The position numbers were made by a program, and so were the translations under genes. Below the pieces are notes generated by a model. The model saw only the letters and a list, made by a program, of their open reading frames with translations, made no database searches and was not told the origin of the DNA. A stretch of 64,000 bases of DNA from Pontederia crassipes. Lineage: Eukaryota; Streptophyta; Magnoliopsida; Commelinales; Pontederiaceae. Where the stretch lies: NCBI GenBank assembly GCA_030549335.1, contig CM060198.1:62785378-62849377 (forward strand). Direction: 5' to 3'. This document shows, piece after piece, positions 1 to 11,577 of this stretch. How positions within the stretch are numbered: position 1 is the first letter of the stretch; each line of letters opens with the position of its first letter.

Positions 1-1127
1 AAAATCATCGCGGAAGCACAAAACCGATTCTTAAATCCTTTATAATTCAGGTCATAAATTCAATATGAATGGGGAGAGAGAGATAGAGAAAATCAAACGC
101 AAAGACTCGGTGGTTGTTGACGAGGTTCGGTCACACCTTGGCCTACGTTCCCACTCCAACTTCTCGACCTCGAGATCGCCGGAGATTCCACTAGTACTTC
201 CTTTGTTCCAAATGGGGCAAGCCATTTACACCAATCACATTTTCTCCGCTTCGAGAGGCAAGGCAACCTCTCATCCTAGGAAGCTAATCTATTTCTCTCG
301 CTCAAGAAGTAAGATTTAGAATCTCTTTTACACAGGAGCTCTTTCTAATTTTTCTGAACAAAAATGTTTCTCTCTTTTACAAAGCTAGGCTCACAAGAGA
401 AGAAGAGAGAAAGAATGGGAAAGCTATAAAGTGAAAACTTCAAGAAATGGTCTCTCTTGACAACTTGAAGTTTTTCTTCAATGAGTGAATGGGTGCTTTT
501 GCCTCTGGCTTTGACACTCCTTTTATAGTCTTCAATGTGTGAAAAATTCGTCCAAAAATCATTTCACAAATTCCTCCTTCAAATTTGACAGTTACTGTTC
601 ATTTGACTCGGAGGCCGGTCGACCGGTCTATGTGACCGTTGCGCCATTTCTCCAATTACCGCAGCTGGTCGGTCGACCGGACTATCGACCGGTATCTCGA
701 CCGGTACAGTCTCGCAGTTTTAATTTATAGCCGTTGAGCTGATCGGTCGACTTGTGCTTCGACCGGACTGTCGACCGGTATAATTTCGATGTCAACCGGT
801 TCTGGATCGGTCGACCGGCATCTTCATTTGGTCGACCAGCCTTTTTTGCGTCGATCGGCAGGTTGACCGACCTGCACTCTTTTGATCATAACTTTATGCA
901 CGATTATCCAAATTAGATGATTTTGGAGTCCATGTAAAGCTAACAAAATTCTCTACAAATTAATTAGCGAATATTCATCCAAAATCAAATCATTTCATAG
1001 TCAATTATGTAATCAAAGTTGTGCATAAAGTTATCTCTTTTTCTTCGACTTTTTTTAGCATTTTAATCTTTCGAGGTTTGTTTCATCAAAATATAATTTC
1101 ATATGTCATTGAAACTTTGACCCAACA
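1..1127 (+). mobile_element. LTR of family A, 5' end cut by the window edge
   Basis: This stretch aligns along its length with the two complete solo LTRs at 23018-24252 and 57190-58395. The first 70 or so bases of the LTR lie outside the window. It ends in CCCAACA at 1127, as the other copies do. The middle (about 600-860) is full of variants of the palindrome GGTCGACCGG, and a TATA-like CTTTTATAG lies near 515. R1 sequence resumes straight after it at 1128. Whether it is solo or part of a full element cannot be seen. The lineage is uncertain; SIRE-type copia is a guess. Confidence 0.8.
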
Positions 1128-1753
1128 AATGATATGGACGTAATTTAACTATTCATGTGAGGTGGACACATTTTGAAAATGGTCATTTAATCATCATTTC
1201 ACACAAACTTATTCTCTGGTCATCCAAATGTGATAGTGGAATAGTACATGACATAATATTTTATTATCTTTCCGAATAAACTTTAATCATTGGAATATAT
1301 TGGCATATTCCTGCAACTCTATTAGTCTCACTTCTTTTGTCAAAAGGGATGAGAACAATTTCGTGGGACCGACTTGTATTTAATTCAAGCACAGTAAAAA
1401 ATTTCCAGATTTTGTATTCTTTGTGTTAGAGGGTGGAATTAAAGGGTGGGTTACAAAAGTTTTATCTGAAAGTAACAGTATTTTATCCAAACGGGATATT
1501 AGGGAAATGACAACACTGAATGTGCTCAATGAATGGCTTCAATAAATTCGTGTCCCCATTGGAGACAAAACAATTTTAGAGAAAATTGACTTGAATAAAT
1601 AGTTGTGATCTTCGAGGTAATTTGTGTGCATTTCTCTCTATAAATACTTACTTCCTCTTTGTCTTTTGCAGGCCGAACATTCCATTTTCAAGCTGCCTCG
1701 AAGTATCTCTTCTCATAACTTTCCTCCCACCTTTATTTCTCTATTAGAACTTA
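1128..1753 (+). mobile_element. R1 retroelement copy 1, block 1
   Basis: The block is collinear and highly similar to about 49,430-50,040 in R1 copy 2. It ends where copia 1 starts; the R1 sequence continues at 14931. It holds a TATA-like box and a polypyrimidine run followed by TTTTGCAGGC, which resembles a 3' splice site and is kept in both copies. No long reading frame survives. Confidence 0.8.
1638..1647 (+). promoter_or_regulatory. TATA-like box CTATAAATAC in R1
   Basis: CTATAAATAC is kept unchanged at 49925-49934 in R1 copy 2, although the surrounding sequence has diverged. A pyrimidine-rich run and a GCAG follow about 30 bases downstream. It may be a retroelement promoter; this is inferred from the motif only. 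Confidence 0.4.
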
Positions 1754-2138
1754 TGTTGAAATTTATAACAGATATAAATTCTAGAGGTTGCAGAATACTT
1801 CTTGCAGTGGAAGCGAATCATTGAGGCTCTTCCACGAACTCTTGACGAACGCACTTGCACCTCGAAATCAGGAACCGAACTTATGGGAAACGGAACTTTT
1901 TGTCACAGAACAAGTGCCTTTGGACGAACCTCTGCGAAAGTGTGTTTGGGACCTATGGTATGAGTCCCTTTTTATAGGGTAGGGAGACATGGGCGATATG
2001 TTAGGCAGAATGCATCACGCGCGCCCATCGCGCGTGCGATGACGTGTTGCCACGGCGCGCGAACATCAGTGCGCAAATCGCACAACCAAATCACGCGATT
2101 AAGACGTGCGGGCTCCACGCTGTGCGCATAATCCAACA
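1754..2138 (-). repeat. copia 1, 3' LTR
   Basis: It starts TGTTGAAATTTATAACAG and ends ATAATCCAACA. It aligns with 14530-14930 throughout, including the GCGCGC-rich section near its right end, with scattered substitutions and small indels. Because the genes read leftward, this is the downstream LTR. Confidence 0.88.
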
Positions 2139-2155
2139 ATCTTCCACTTGCTCGC
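2139..2155 (-). promoter_or_regulatory. copia 1 polypurine tract
   Basis: Read on the minus strand this is GCGAGCAAGTGGAAGAT directly before the LTR start TGTTGG. It closely resembles the AAGTGGGAGAT plus-strand primer common in plant copia elements. Confidence 0.7.
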
Positions 2156-3203
2156 ATTGGGCATTGTACTTTCATTCATTCATAATTGGTAAATGTGTCG
2201 TGTGACCCACGAGTACAAGCACGCTTCTTTATAGGAGCTAGAAAAATACTTGTGAAGGTTCAATCGCTCAACTATCTTTAGAGCGTATGTCATGCCCGTT
2301 AGAGATTCATGACAGCTCATAGAGGAGCTAACGAATGCTCAAATAATGTAACTCGTTATGCCTTAAATCTGTCTTTCAGCATAGCCAAGACAACGTATAT
2401 CTTGCTCTGCGGTAACTATCTTTCACATACACTATTTTAAAAAATAGTTGGCCAATTGTATATAAAAGCTTAATGCAACTCATAATAATTCTTTCCCTCT
2501 CCCTCATGTCTCTTAGTAGTGAATTAATTGCTTTTCTAGACGTTGCTCGATAGACTACTTTACTTTTCACCTTTGAGTACTCCGTTAAAGTAGCAAGCAC
2601 TAATTCCTTTCGTTAAGACATAGTCAAGAGTCTAAGGGCACATGCAGATAAATTATTTGTCAGAGACTCACATCATGATGACCATCGAACTAATCAATTC
2701 ATCATGTCTCTCTAGGTCGGCTTTGCATACTTGGTACTAAACACAAGTATTATGGTGGAGACTCCCACTGAAGGAGTGTATGTCTAGCTTTATTTAATTA
2801 TACACCACTACCTTTTAGCGCCTGACCCGAGTTTTCAAATGGCTCGCTATCCAATAGCGCTAAATTTGAATCTCGTATCTGGCCTCTATCTCTAAAACAG
2901 ACGACATTGAGTTATTAAAACTCATGTTTTAACAAACACACTATTACTCACATAGTTCATTCCGCTCGCTATCTTCATGAGTGCCGGAGATATTTGTTCG
3001 TGTGAGTGAACAAATCTAGGCCCGATCGACATACTTTTCACATGCATAACAAGAATTCACAACAATGAATTTATGAAAGAAAAATAATCTTTTAATCATT
3101 GAAATTTGAATACATTATTGCATTTATAATCTACGCAGTCCTAAGATATTTACATGTCTCAAGAATGCCTCTCTTGGCAATGGTTTGATGAACGGATCAA
3201 CAA
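2156..3203 (-). other. copia 1, 3' non-coding region
   Basis: About 1 kb between the end of RNase H and the polypurine tract. No coding signal or known motif is visible; short open stretches here look random. Confidence 0.5.
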
Positions 3204-3355
3204 TCATATTATTGATATGTACTCAACTGAGATCTCCTCTTTGACTTTTTTATTTCGTACAAATTTGTTCTTCGTGTCAATATGCTTTCCTTTACAATAA
3301 TATTTCTCGTCATTCACATAAGCTTTGGCTGCTTGATTGTCATAGTAAAAGATTA

Positions 3356-4932
3356 TCTTCTTCATTGCATTCTCAGAAATTCTCAAGTTTTGAAGGAATC
3401 TCTTAAGCCATAAGGTCTCTTTTACTGCCACTGAACAAGTTATGAATTCTGCCTCCATAGTTGACAGTGTCACACATTCTTATTTCTTGCTACTCCAAGT
3501 AACAACACTATTGCTGAGCAAGAAAGTGTATCCGGAGGTGAATTTTCGTTCATCAACGTCACAGCCTAATCGGCATTGGTGAATTCAGCAAGTCGTAGAT
3601 TTCCTCCATGATAGGATAATGCAATATCTGCAGTACCCTTGAGGTACCTCATGATTCTCTTCACCGCCTTCCAATGTTGGCGTCCCGAATTAGCATGATA
3701 TCGACTAAGTAGTCCCACGACAAAACATATGTCCGGTTGAGTATACATCATAATGTCCATCAGGCTGTCGACCACACTCTCATAGGAACATTAGACATTT
3801 CTCTTTGTTTCTCTGGAGTTTTAGGGCACATGTCCAAGCTTAAAATCTCGCCTTTCATAATAGGAGTGTCAATGGGTTTGCAGCCATCTATGCGGAATCG
3901 TTTCAAAACCATCTTTATATATGATTCCTACGACAAAGCAAGGAGTCGTTTGAAATGGTCACGTTGAATTTTCACATATAATATGTATGCCGCTTCACCC
4001 ATGTCCTTCATCTTAAACATGGAGGACAACCATTGCTTAATGGTAATGGCAGTCTCTATTATTTTCAGCTATTAGAATGTCATCCACATATAACATCAGG
4101 ATAGCAAAATTATCTTCGGACTTATGAACATACACACAATGATCTTCATCATTGCATTCTCAGAAATTCTCAAGTTTTGAAGGAATCTCTTAAGCCATAA
4201 GGTCTCTTTTACTGCCACTGGACAAGTTATGAATTCTGCCTCCATAGTTGACAGTGTCACACATTCTTATTTCTTGCTACTCCAAGTAACAACACTATTG
4301 CTGAGCAAGAAAGTGTATCCAGAGGTGAATTTTCGTTCATCAACGTCACTTGCCTAATCGGCATTGGTGAATTCAGCAAGTCGTAGACTTCCTCCAAGAT
4401 AGGATAATGCAATATCTGCAGTACCCTTGAGGTACCTCATGATTCTCTTCATCGCCTTCTAGTGTTCGCGTCCCGGATTAGCATGATATCGACTAAGTAG
4501 TCCCACGGCAAAACATATGTCCGGTTGAGTATACATCATAATGTCCATCAGACTGTCGACCACACTCACATAGGAACATTGGACATTTCTCTTTGTTTCT
4601 CTGGAGTTTTAGGGCACATGTCCAAGCTTAAAATCTCGCCTTTCATAATAGGAGTGTCAATGGATTTGCAGCCATCTATGCGGAATCATTTCAAAACCTT
4701 CTTTATATATGATTCCTACGACAAAGCAAGGAGTCATTTGGAACGGTCACGTTGAATTTTCACATATAATATGTATGCCGCTTCACTCATGTCCTTCATC
4801 TCAAACATGGAGGACAACCATTGCTTAATGGTAATGGCAGTCTCTATTATTTTCAGCTATTAGAATGTCATCCACATATAACATCAGGATAGCAAAATTA
4901 TCTTCGGACTTATGAACATACACACAATGATA
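3356..4932. repeat. 788-bp tandem duplication inside copia 1 pol
   Basis: Sequence from about 3356 to 4146 is repeated at about 4144-4932 with a constant offset of 787-788 bases and few differences. Example: CATTGCATTCTCAGAAATTC at 3363 and again at 4150. The repeat covers part of RNase H and the region up to the RT, so it doubles a fragment of the domain. The junction lies at a short shared ATCTTC/TTCAT sequence. Confidence 0.88.
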
Positions 4933-5359
4933 TTCACCAATCATGTTAAAATCGTACGAAACGATTGATTGATGAAATTTCAGATACCACTGTCTAGATG
5001 ATTGTTTGAGTCCATAAATGGACCGACGCAACTTTCAAACTTTGCACTCTTCTCCTTTTACAACGAAGCTTTGATATTGCTCTATGTTAATTTCCTCATC
5101 TAGTTCTCCATTGAGAAATGCAGTTTTTACATCCATTTGATGTAATTCTAAATTCATATCGTCACTAGGCGGGCTTTATATCTCTCAATTGATCCATCCA
5201 CGCCAAGTTTAATTTTAAGAACCCATTTGTTCTCAATTGCCTTACGGCTTGGCGGGAGATCAACCAAGTCCCAGAGTTGATTTTTTTGCATGGACCCTAG
5301 CTCTTCCTCCATTGACTTAATTCATTCTTCCTTAGCAGGGGACGAGAGAGTCTCTTTGA

Positions 5360-5700
5360 TAGATTTTGGCTCAAGTTCATCTTTCAGACTTATTATGTTG
5401 ACCTCATGTGGTCCATGTTCATGCAGCCCTTGGATTTCAAATCATCGGCGCGGAACACGTTTTCTAGTAGTCCGTCGAAGAGAATTTTCAGGTTGGTCAG
5501 TTGGTGGTTGCGAATCTCTTCCACTTTGGCTCAAGTTCATCTTTCAGACTTACTATGTTGACCTCATATGATCCATGTTCATGCAGCCCTTCGATTTCAT
5601 ATCATCGGCACGGAACACGTTTTCTAGTAGTCCGTCGAAGAGAATTTTTAGGTTGGTCAGTTGGCGGTTGCGAATCTCTCCCACTTGGATCAAGCTGTGG
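5360..5700. repeat. 158-bp tandem duplication in copia 1 pol
   Basis: TTCATCTTTCAGACTTATTA at 5379 recurs as TTCATCTTTCAGACTTACTA at 5537. The following 140 bases, including ACACGTTTTCTAGTAGTCCG, are also repeated. The two copies differ at roughly a dozen positions. Confidence 0.85.
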
Positions 5701-5956
5701 TACGGAGGAAACTAACTCCTCAATGGGTTGATCCGCTTGTGCTGTCAACTCGGGATCTTCTTCATCTAGGATAAGTTCCTTGTCAATCTCGCCTTGCTTA
5801 GGAAACTCATTCTCTATGAATGTCACATCTCTACTTTCGCTTTCCGTTATCATACCATCTTCTCTTTCTCCTATGAATACGTAACCTTTGGAGGTTTCAC
5901 AATATTTTATAAAGATACATTTCTGCCCTCTAGAATCCAACTTTCCATACTTATTA

Positions 5957-6715
5957 GCAAGGTTGTCAAGATCGCTTGCATGATCGTAAGATCCTACGAT
6001 CCAATAGTGGGCAAGCGATCTTGATCTCAGTTTGGGGATCGGAAATGTAAGATCGTATGAGGATCGATCATTGGATCGTAAGATCGGTAGGATCGTAAGA
6101 TCCTACCTATCTTGTGATTTTATTTTTTTATTTTTTTAATTAATTTTTTATTGAGAAAAACTAAAAAAATAGAATATTAAAATTGAAAAAATGGTAACAA
6201 ATGAGGTAACTTTCTTATACTATCATATTATGATATTATTTATTTAAATTTATTTTTTAAAAATAAAAAATAGAATATTAAGAATAAAAATTAGCAAGCC
6301 ATTAGGTTAAATTCCTCTCCATTCTCTCCCTCTTCATTTCTCCATTCATTTTTTATGAGTGATCTATTATTAATTAATAAACTTATGTAAAAAAATGATA
6401 TTTAGAAAACAAAAAATTATTTATTTTTTATAATTTAAATGAGAAAATGGATTTTCCATTGTTAATTATCATAATTAATTTATCTTAATTTCTAACTTTC
6501 TATATTGTTATGTAGCCCATGAAAGTTACAAATTAAGTATAACGTAGATATTGAGAGTAAAATATTAAATAATAACTATTATTGCTACTATATTATTATC
6601 ATTATTATTATATTTTAAAAAAAAATATTATTTATTTAGAAGGTAGGATCTTACGATCCTCGATCCTCCGGACCTCTCCCGATCTTACCTCGAAAAGTGA
6701 TCCTAACAACCTTGC
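5957..6715. mobile_element. MITE with TTA target duplication, PIF/Harbinger-like
   Basis: The element begins GCAAGGTTGTC and ends in the inverse GACAACC-type sequence ACAACCTTGC. It is flanked on both sides by TTA (5954-5956 and 6716-6718). Both arms carry repeated GATCGTAAGATCCTAC motifs in opposite orientation; the middle is very AT-rich and has no coding capacity. Taking out the element plus one TTA rejoins the integrase reading frame of copia 1 without a shift, which supports these exact ends. A 3-bp TTA duplication points to PIF/Harbinger, but the terminal repeat is not the usual GGSCHTGTTTGG type. Confidence 0.75.
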
Positions 6716-6718
6716 TTA

Positions 6719-7640
6719 TGAGAGTTGTTTAGAACATAAGCTGCGCAATCTCAAGGGCGCAAATAACTAAGATTAGATTTTTTACCTATCCAAAGTTCAT
6801 AAGGCGTGGTAAGAACGGATTTCGATGGCACACGGTTTAAAATGTAGGCAGCAGTCAATAGCGTATCTCCCCAATACGAAATTGGAAGATTAGCTTGCGC
6901 CATCATGGATCGGACCATATCAAATAATGTACGATTTTGTCTTTTCATAACACCATTTTGTTGCAGAGTTCTCGGTACTGTTAGTTTTCTAACTATACCC
7001 CTTTCATCACATAACTTTTTGAATAACACAGAGAGATATTCACGTCCACAGTCGGTTCATAAGTTTTTAATCCTGCGATCCACTTGATTCTTAGCCATGT
7101 TCATGAATCGTACGAAATAATCCAAGACTTCAGACTGATGATAAATCAAGTATACAACACCATAACGTGAATAATCATTCATAAATGTGATGAAGTAAGA
7201 AAAATCGTGTCTTGCGTGAACATTCATCGGACCATATGTGTCTGAATGGATTAATTGTAATGGGTACTCGGCGCGTTTTCCCATCCCAAATGGTGTTCTT
7301 ATTTTCTTGCCAGCTAGACATTCCTCACAAGTTGGAAGATCAACTTTTAAGAGAGACCACAAGAGGCCTTTTCTAGCAAGTCTATTCATTCGATCTTGAC
7401 TAATATGTCCGAGTCTGGCATGCCAAATGTTGGCACTTTCATTCACATTTGATATAAAAGAATAACTATTAGCAATAGATGTTATATTTAAAACATAGAA
7501 ACTATTATTGAGAAAACCATTGCATAGAAGAAGATTGTCAAGACAAATTCTCATTCGTTTCCTCTGGAAATTATTACATAACCAAGCTTGTCTATTGCTG
7601 ACACATAAAGTAAATTTCGTCTAAAATCTGGAGCATATAG
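6719..7640 (-). pseudogene. copia 1 integrase, broken
   Basis: Read leftward: a GAG-pre-integrase zinc segment (IWHARLGHIS, then CEECLAGKK), then the catalytic core with Asp in LIHSDTYGP and Asp in FITFMNDYSRYG. The last part (6751-7029) contains LQQNGVMKRQNRTL, where family members usually have QNGVAERRNRT. The third catalytic residue, Glu, is therefore Lys here (near 6940). A stop and frameshift separate the first part (7057-7554) from the second. Integrase normally inserts the cDNA into the host chromosome; this copy cannot. Confidence 0.88.
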
Positions 7641-7689
7641 AACGTCATGAAGATAAAGAATTTGGCCATGGCGAAGTTCTAACTTGCAC

Positions 7690-8667
7690 GATCCAACATC
7701 TTTCTAGCCCCGAGGGATTTCAACTCTTTCGTTGTTTCCAACATAAATCCATTTGCTCCCCGCACTTATTTGACGAAATTCCACGAAGGCCCCGCGATCT
7801 CTTGCTACATGGTCGGTGGCTCCTGAATATGCAATCCACGAAGGATGAGTTTCAGCAATTAAGGCACAACTTGAGACATAAGAAAAAGAATTGTGGTCAG
7901 GACAAACCTTCTTTAGTTCAGTGCAATCATGAGCAAAGTAATCACGTTTGCTACAATTGTAGCACTTTAATTACTTTATTTATGTCTACCTTTCCGCCAT
8001 ATTTTTCACATTTGCGCTGGTGGCCTTGGGCTTTCTTCTGTCCAGCATATCCGCTCTTTTTATTTAGTTGCGACTTATGTGACCTCTTTCTCTTGGATTG
8101 GGAACCATCTCTTTGTCCACCATTGTCAGCAACTAATGTTTTAGAGGATTGATTCATGGCTTGAAGAACCTTATCCTCCATTTCAATGTGGCAAGCAGCT
8201 TGATCAAAAGTTTTGACATCTTTGTTGTGCATCAAATTACAACACATGTGTTCCCAACTTTTTGGAAGAGAGTGGATGAGAGCTTGCAACTGTTGCTCAT
8301 CATCGAGCACTTGTCCCGCACTTATTAAGTTCACGGATCATGTTAGACATCTCCTGGATATGCTCCTTTATCATATGATTTGGTCGCTTCCGATAAGAGT
8401 CAAACTTGACCGTGAGCATCCGGCGCTTGGTGGTCGTGGTGACCCCATACTTATTGCGGAGCGCCGCCCACATTTTGAATACTATATTATAGACTTCGAA
8501 TTCGCATATGAGAAAATTATTCATCGTGCTCAGTAACGTAATGCGAGCAATGCGATTCTTTTTTGTCCAGGCCTGATAGGCCTCCATGTCTCTCGACGAT
8601 GGGCAGTGTTTCCAGGTGCAGGTTCATTGACAACATGGTTAATGGTCTCCAAGACCTTTTGTTCTTT
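7690..8667 (-). pseudogene. copia 1 gag (3' part), zinc knuckle and protease, broken
   Basis: Minus-strand pieces show gag (8300-8587, with KMWAALRNKYG; 7951-8334, with LIHSLPKSWEHM). A zinc knuckle at about 7930-7975 reads CYNCSKRDYFAHDC; the expected His after CX2CX4 is Tyr. The protease segment at about 7690-7850 reads WIAYSGATDHV; the catalytic DSGA is YSGA (codon at 7827-7829). Gag packages element RNA and protease cuts the polyprotein; both are inactivated. The gag N-terminus lies 4.3 kb away at 13012-13122 because of the nested insertion. Confidence 0.85.
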
Positions 8668-9569
8668 TTATCATTTCACATTTCAGCATTAATAATTTTT
8701 TCTTTCATTTCACTTAAGAATTTAGTAATCCTCCATATTGCACAAGTGGTCTATGTAACGGGCTTTCGACCGACGGATCCCACAGCAGATGCCCTTAGGT
8801 CGCCAGGCAAGAATCCCCTACGGGTCTAATTACCCGGACACACCAAGGTTTCAAAGGGTACTTTATACTTTTTACTTTAACTGTTGGGGCTCAACTAGCC
8901 CTCTTTTCATTTTCATTTTTGCATTACAATTATATAGCATAATTATAAGCCCCAAAAAGATAATGTTTTCAATAAAGATGTAATTATAATCAAGAATAAC
9001 ATCATAGTAAATAATAGAGAAATTCATCATTTAAAAGCTAGTCATTCTACTTAGCAACAAACTCAATCCAAATCCCAATACTCTGGTGATACTCGATAAA
9101 AGAAACAATGATTGAATTTCACAGATAAGCGATGTTCTGAAAATAAACTTAAAGACAATAAAATAATAAACAAGGAGAAATGAGATGACACTTAATTTTT
9201 TTTGGAATTATCGTAATTAGATGCATGTATCGATTCAAAATACTGAAATAAAACATGTCATGCAAATGCAAAACGAACTAAGTCTCTCCCCCAAGCTTGA
9301 ACCTATCACTGCCCCAATATTAGGCCCGTACATAAAAAAAACTATGAAATAACAATAATATATGATAAAATGCAAAAGGATTAGAGACAACCTGATGATT
9401 TCTAGATTCTGACGAGCAATTAAAAAGAATCTTGGCCGTGTTGCTTCAAAGGGCAGCTTAGACTTGCATGGTTCAAATATGGTTGCCGCGTCACACTCCA
9501 TCATGACTGTTTCGAGCCCTTCATTGATGAGCAATGGAATGCTGAGTTGTGGGGGTTGAGATGAAAGGC

Positions 9570-9970
9570 ACTGTTGGTGAAGCGCTGCTTGTTTTGGAAT
9601 GAAAGCAGCGGACTTGACTGACGGTGATTGCAGGATGGCAGCGATGATTGAAGCAGGCAGACCCATTGGTGATGATTTACAGAGATCAGCCGACAAATTT
9701 TTTAGTAGGGGGTGTCAGCGTCGATGGAGAGGTGATGATTGGCAATCTTGTGTGGAGGTTGTGATGCCAAATCGCAAGAGAGTAGGCACGCGAAAAGTAG
9801 GGTGGCTGAATCTCGGCAGGGACACGCTGCCAACATTTAGGAAGATGGCCGGAAGAGACAATTGACGTTGGTTACTTGACGATGGTGGCGCTGTGAGGAG
9901 GGCAATGCTAACTTCGGAGAAGGCAGGAAGCGGCGGCGGTGGCGCTAGAGCAGTAGAGCAAGACGACAAG
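9570..9970. other. GC-rich insert of unknown origin in the nested gypsy fragment
   Basis: A stretch clearly richer in G and C than its surroundings, ending in a GGCGGCGGTGGCGCTAG run. Open frames exist on both strands (9235-9696 minus, 9599-9865 plus) but neither resembles a known protein. It could be captured host sequence; this is only suggested by composition. Confidence 0.3.
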
Positions 9971-10460
9971 CAGCAGGTGGCACGAGGTGAGGCAGCTAGG
10001 AATCACGCTCGTGTCCCTCTTGTGATGAGTATTGGACGGTCTGATTTGCACCATGTGAGTTTTTTAGATTAATGCCACGTGTCCTGAAAAATAGAATAAC
10101 ATAATAAAATCATGAACGTGATAAAAAGGTGCCCGATATATCTGTCGTAAAGGCCGTGCTTGGTCTTCGGAATAGTTGTGCTCTAAGGCATGCTCGATCA
10201 ACTCAGGTACGAGCGTTCCATCCATTGGCATGGCCGTGACATAAGTGTTGATGCTTTGAATAACATGGCCCGGCCATGCTACATCCTTCTGGGAGCAATA
10301 TTCTAAGAAAAAAATCATTAATCTAAACTATACTTTCAATGTTAACTAATCTAAATTAAAGAATCCAATACTAATGCTAGACTAAAAATTAAGAGGACAA
10401 AAGTTTAAGAGTACAGTTCTAAGTTATAGTCTTTAGCTTGACTTTTACCCTTCAGTTACC

Positions 10461-11198
10461 TCAAGTGTCTAGAAGAAAGTTGAAGTGACCTTTTTTCATC
10501 TTACCTCTGATGTATTGTTCAAGGCATTGTCCCTCCACTTTGAAAGAATTACCTGGATCTTCTTGTGGAGCTTGACCCTTGGGCTTCCAATGCATCAAAT
10601 TTTGTGATGTCTGAGGTGATGACAGTGTGTTCCCTTCTACCAATGAATGATTTGGAGGTAATGGTGGGATGATTGTTGGACTTTCTGGAGGCAGATTTCT
10701 TCTTCGCACTTGTCCATCTTCCATAATATATTCACTTGTCTCCTTTGCCCTCTATTGCGTAGTCCATGTCTTCTGATAATAATTCTTCTTCGGTCCTCTT
10801 CTTCCAAAATTAAAATATTGCAAGTGACATGGGCATATAATATGTACAGATTTATCCATAATATTATCTCCTGAGGCATAAGCAATCTGAGAAGCCAACT
10901 CTACTTTCTTCTCCAATGCTTGAAATTTTTCCTGCATCGTATCAAACTTAACATTAAAATTTGGGGATTGACGAGGAGAAGAAATAATAACTGGTTGTTG
11001 ATCCTTCAACCGTGCTAACTGTGATTGTAGATTGTTAATGAGTTGATCTCGTAGGATGAATATTTTCTCTATGACTCCAATCAATTGGCATAACATTTCT
11101 TCGATGTTGGAATTTGACTCTAAGTAGGTGGATGGAGGAGCATCATTTTTCATTTGGATCCTAGCCTCCAATTGCTCTACTTGTCCCAACAACTTCAT
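10461..11198 (-). pseudogene. gag-like coiled-coil ORF of the nested gypsy element, frameshifted
   Basis: Two overlapping minus-strand frames (10752-11198 and 10461-10724). The first has heptad-like segments (LLGQVEQLEARIQ, LINNLQSQLARLKDQQ, KFQALEKKVELA). The second is proline-rich (SPTIIPPLPPNH). The position after LTR and primer site fits the gag or leader protein of Tat/Athila-type elements. I do not recognise the exact family. Confidence 0.4.
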
Positions 11199-11550
11199 AA
11201 AGACTCTTTCTTGAAGTTAAAATTTTTCTTCAGCCATTGTCATAAACTTTAACATCATACCTTCAATTGTAGAATTTCCTTGTACCCCGGCAATGAGTGA
11301 AATATTGTTATTTGCAATTTGTGAATTTGTGCTTCGTGATCCTCAAGCATATTTCTTTGTTCTTCTAGATAATAATCTCCCATAGTCTTTGATTTTGTTG
11401 TCATTCAGAATTGTCTTTTGAAAATATTTTCTGGTAACACAAGTTAAAGAAATATGAAAGTATGTGAACTAAAAAGAATCTGCGTGGAATTTAACAGAAA
11501 AATAAAGCCCCTCAAATAACAAGTAAAATAAAAATTAAAATTATTAAACA

Positions 11551-11575
11551 TCATCCCCGGTAACAATGCCAAAAA
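11551..11575 (-). promoter_or_regulatory. Primer-binding site region of the nested gypsy element
   Basis: On the minus strand the bases after the LTR read TTTTTGGCATTGTTACCGGG. This is a mutated form of the TTTTTGGCGCCGTTGCCGGGG signature that follows the 5' LTR of Athila/Tat-type plant gypsy elements. Confidence 0.7.
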
Positions 11576-11577
11576 CT

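Larger units (their letters stand above)
3204..5956 (-). pseudogene. copia 1 pol: integrase C-terminal part, reverse transcriptase and RNase H, broken
   Basis: Read leftward from 5956: the end of the integrase region (5602-5940, with KCIFIKYCETSKGYVF), then a proline/serine-rich link, then RT. The RT piece at 4825-5031 has SIYGLKQSSRQWY and the catalytic YVDD motif (LMLYVDDILI). RNase H pieces lie at 3566-3775 (ADIALSYHGGNL) and 3204-3473 (STMEAEF and the HIDTK segment). In a live element these domains copy RNA into DNA and remove the RNA strand. Here stops, frameshifts, a 788-bp tandem duplication and a 158-bp duplication break the frame. Family identity is sure; function is lost. Confidence 0.88.

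Noticed and set aside
2376..2600. Short ORFs in the copia 1 3' region
   Set aside because: They lie between RNase H and the polypurine tract, where no conserved protein is expected; peptides are not recognisable.
9235..9696. 153-codon minus-strand ORF
   Set aside because: No domain, unusual composition and a plus-strand frame open over the same stretch; kept only as a GC-rich unknown.
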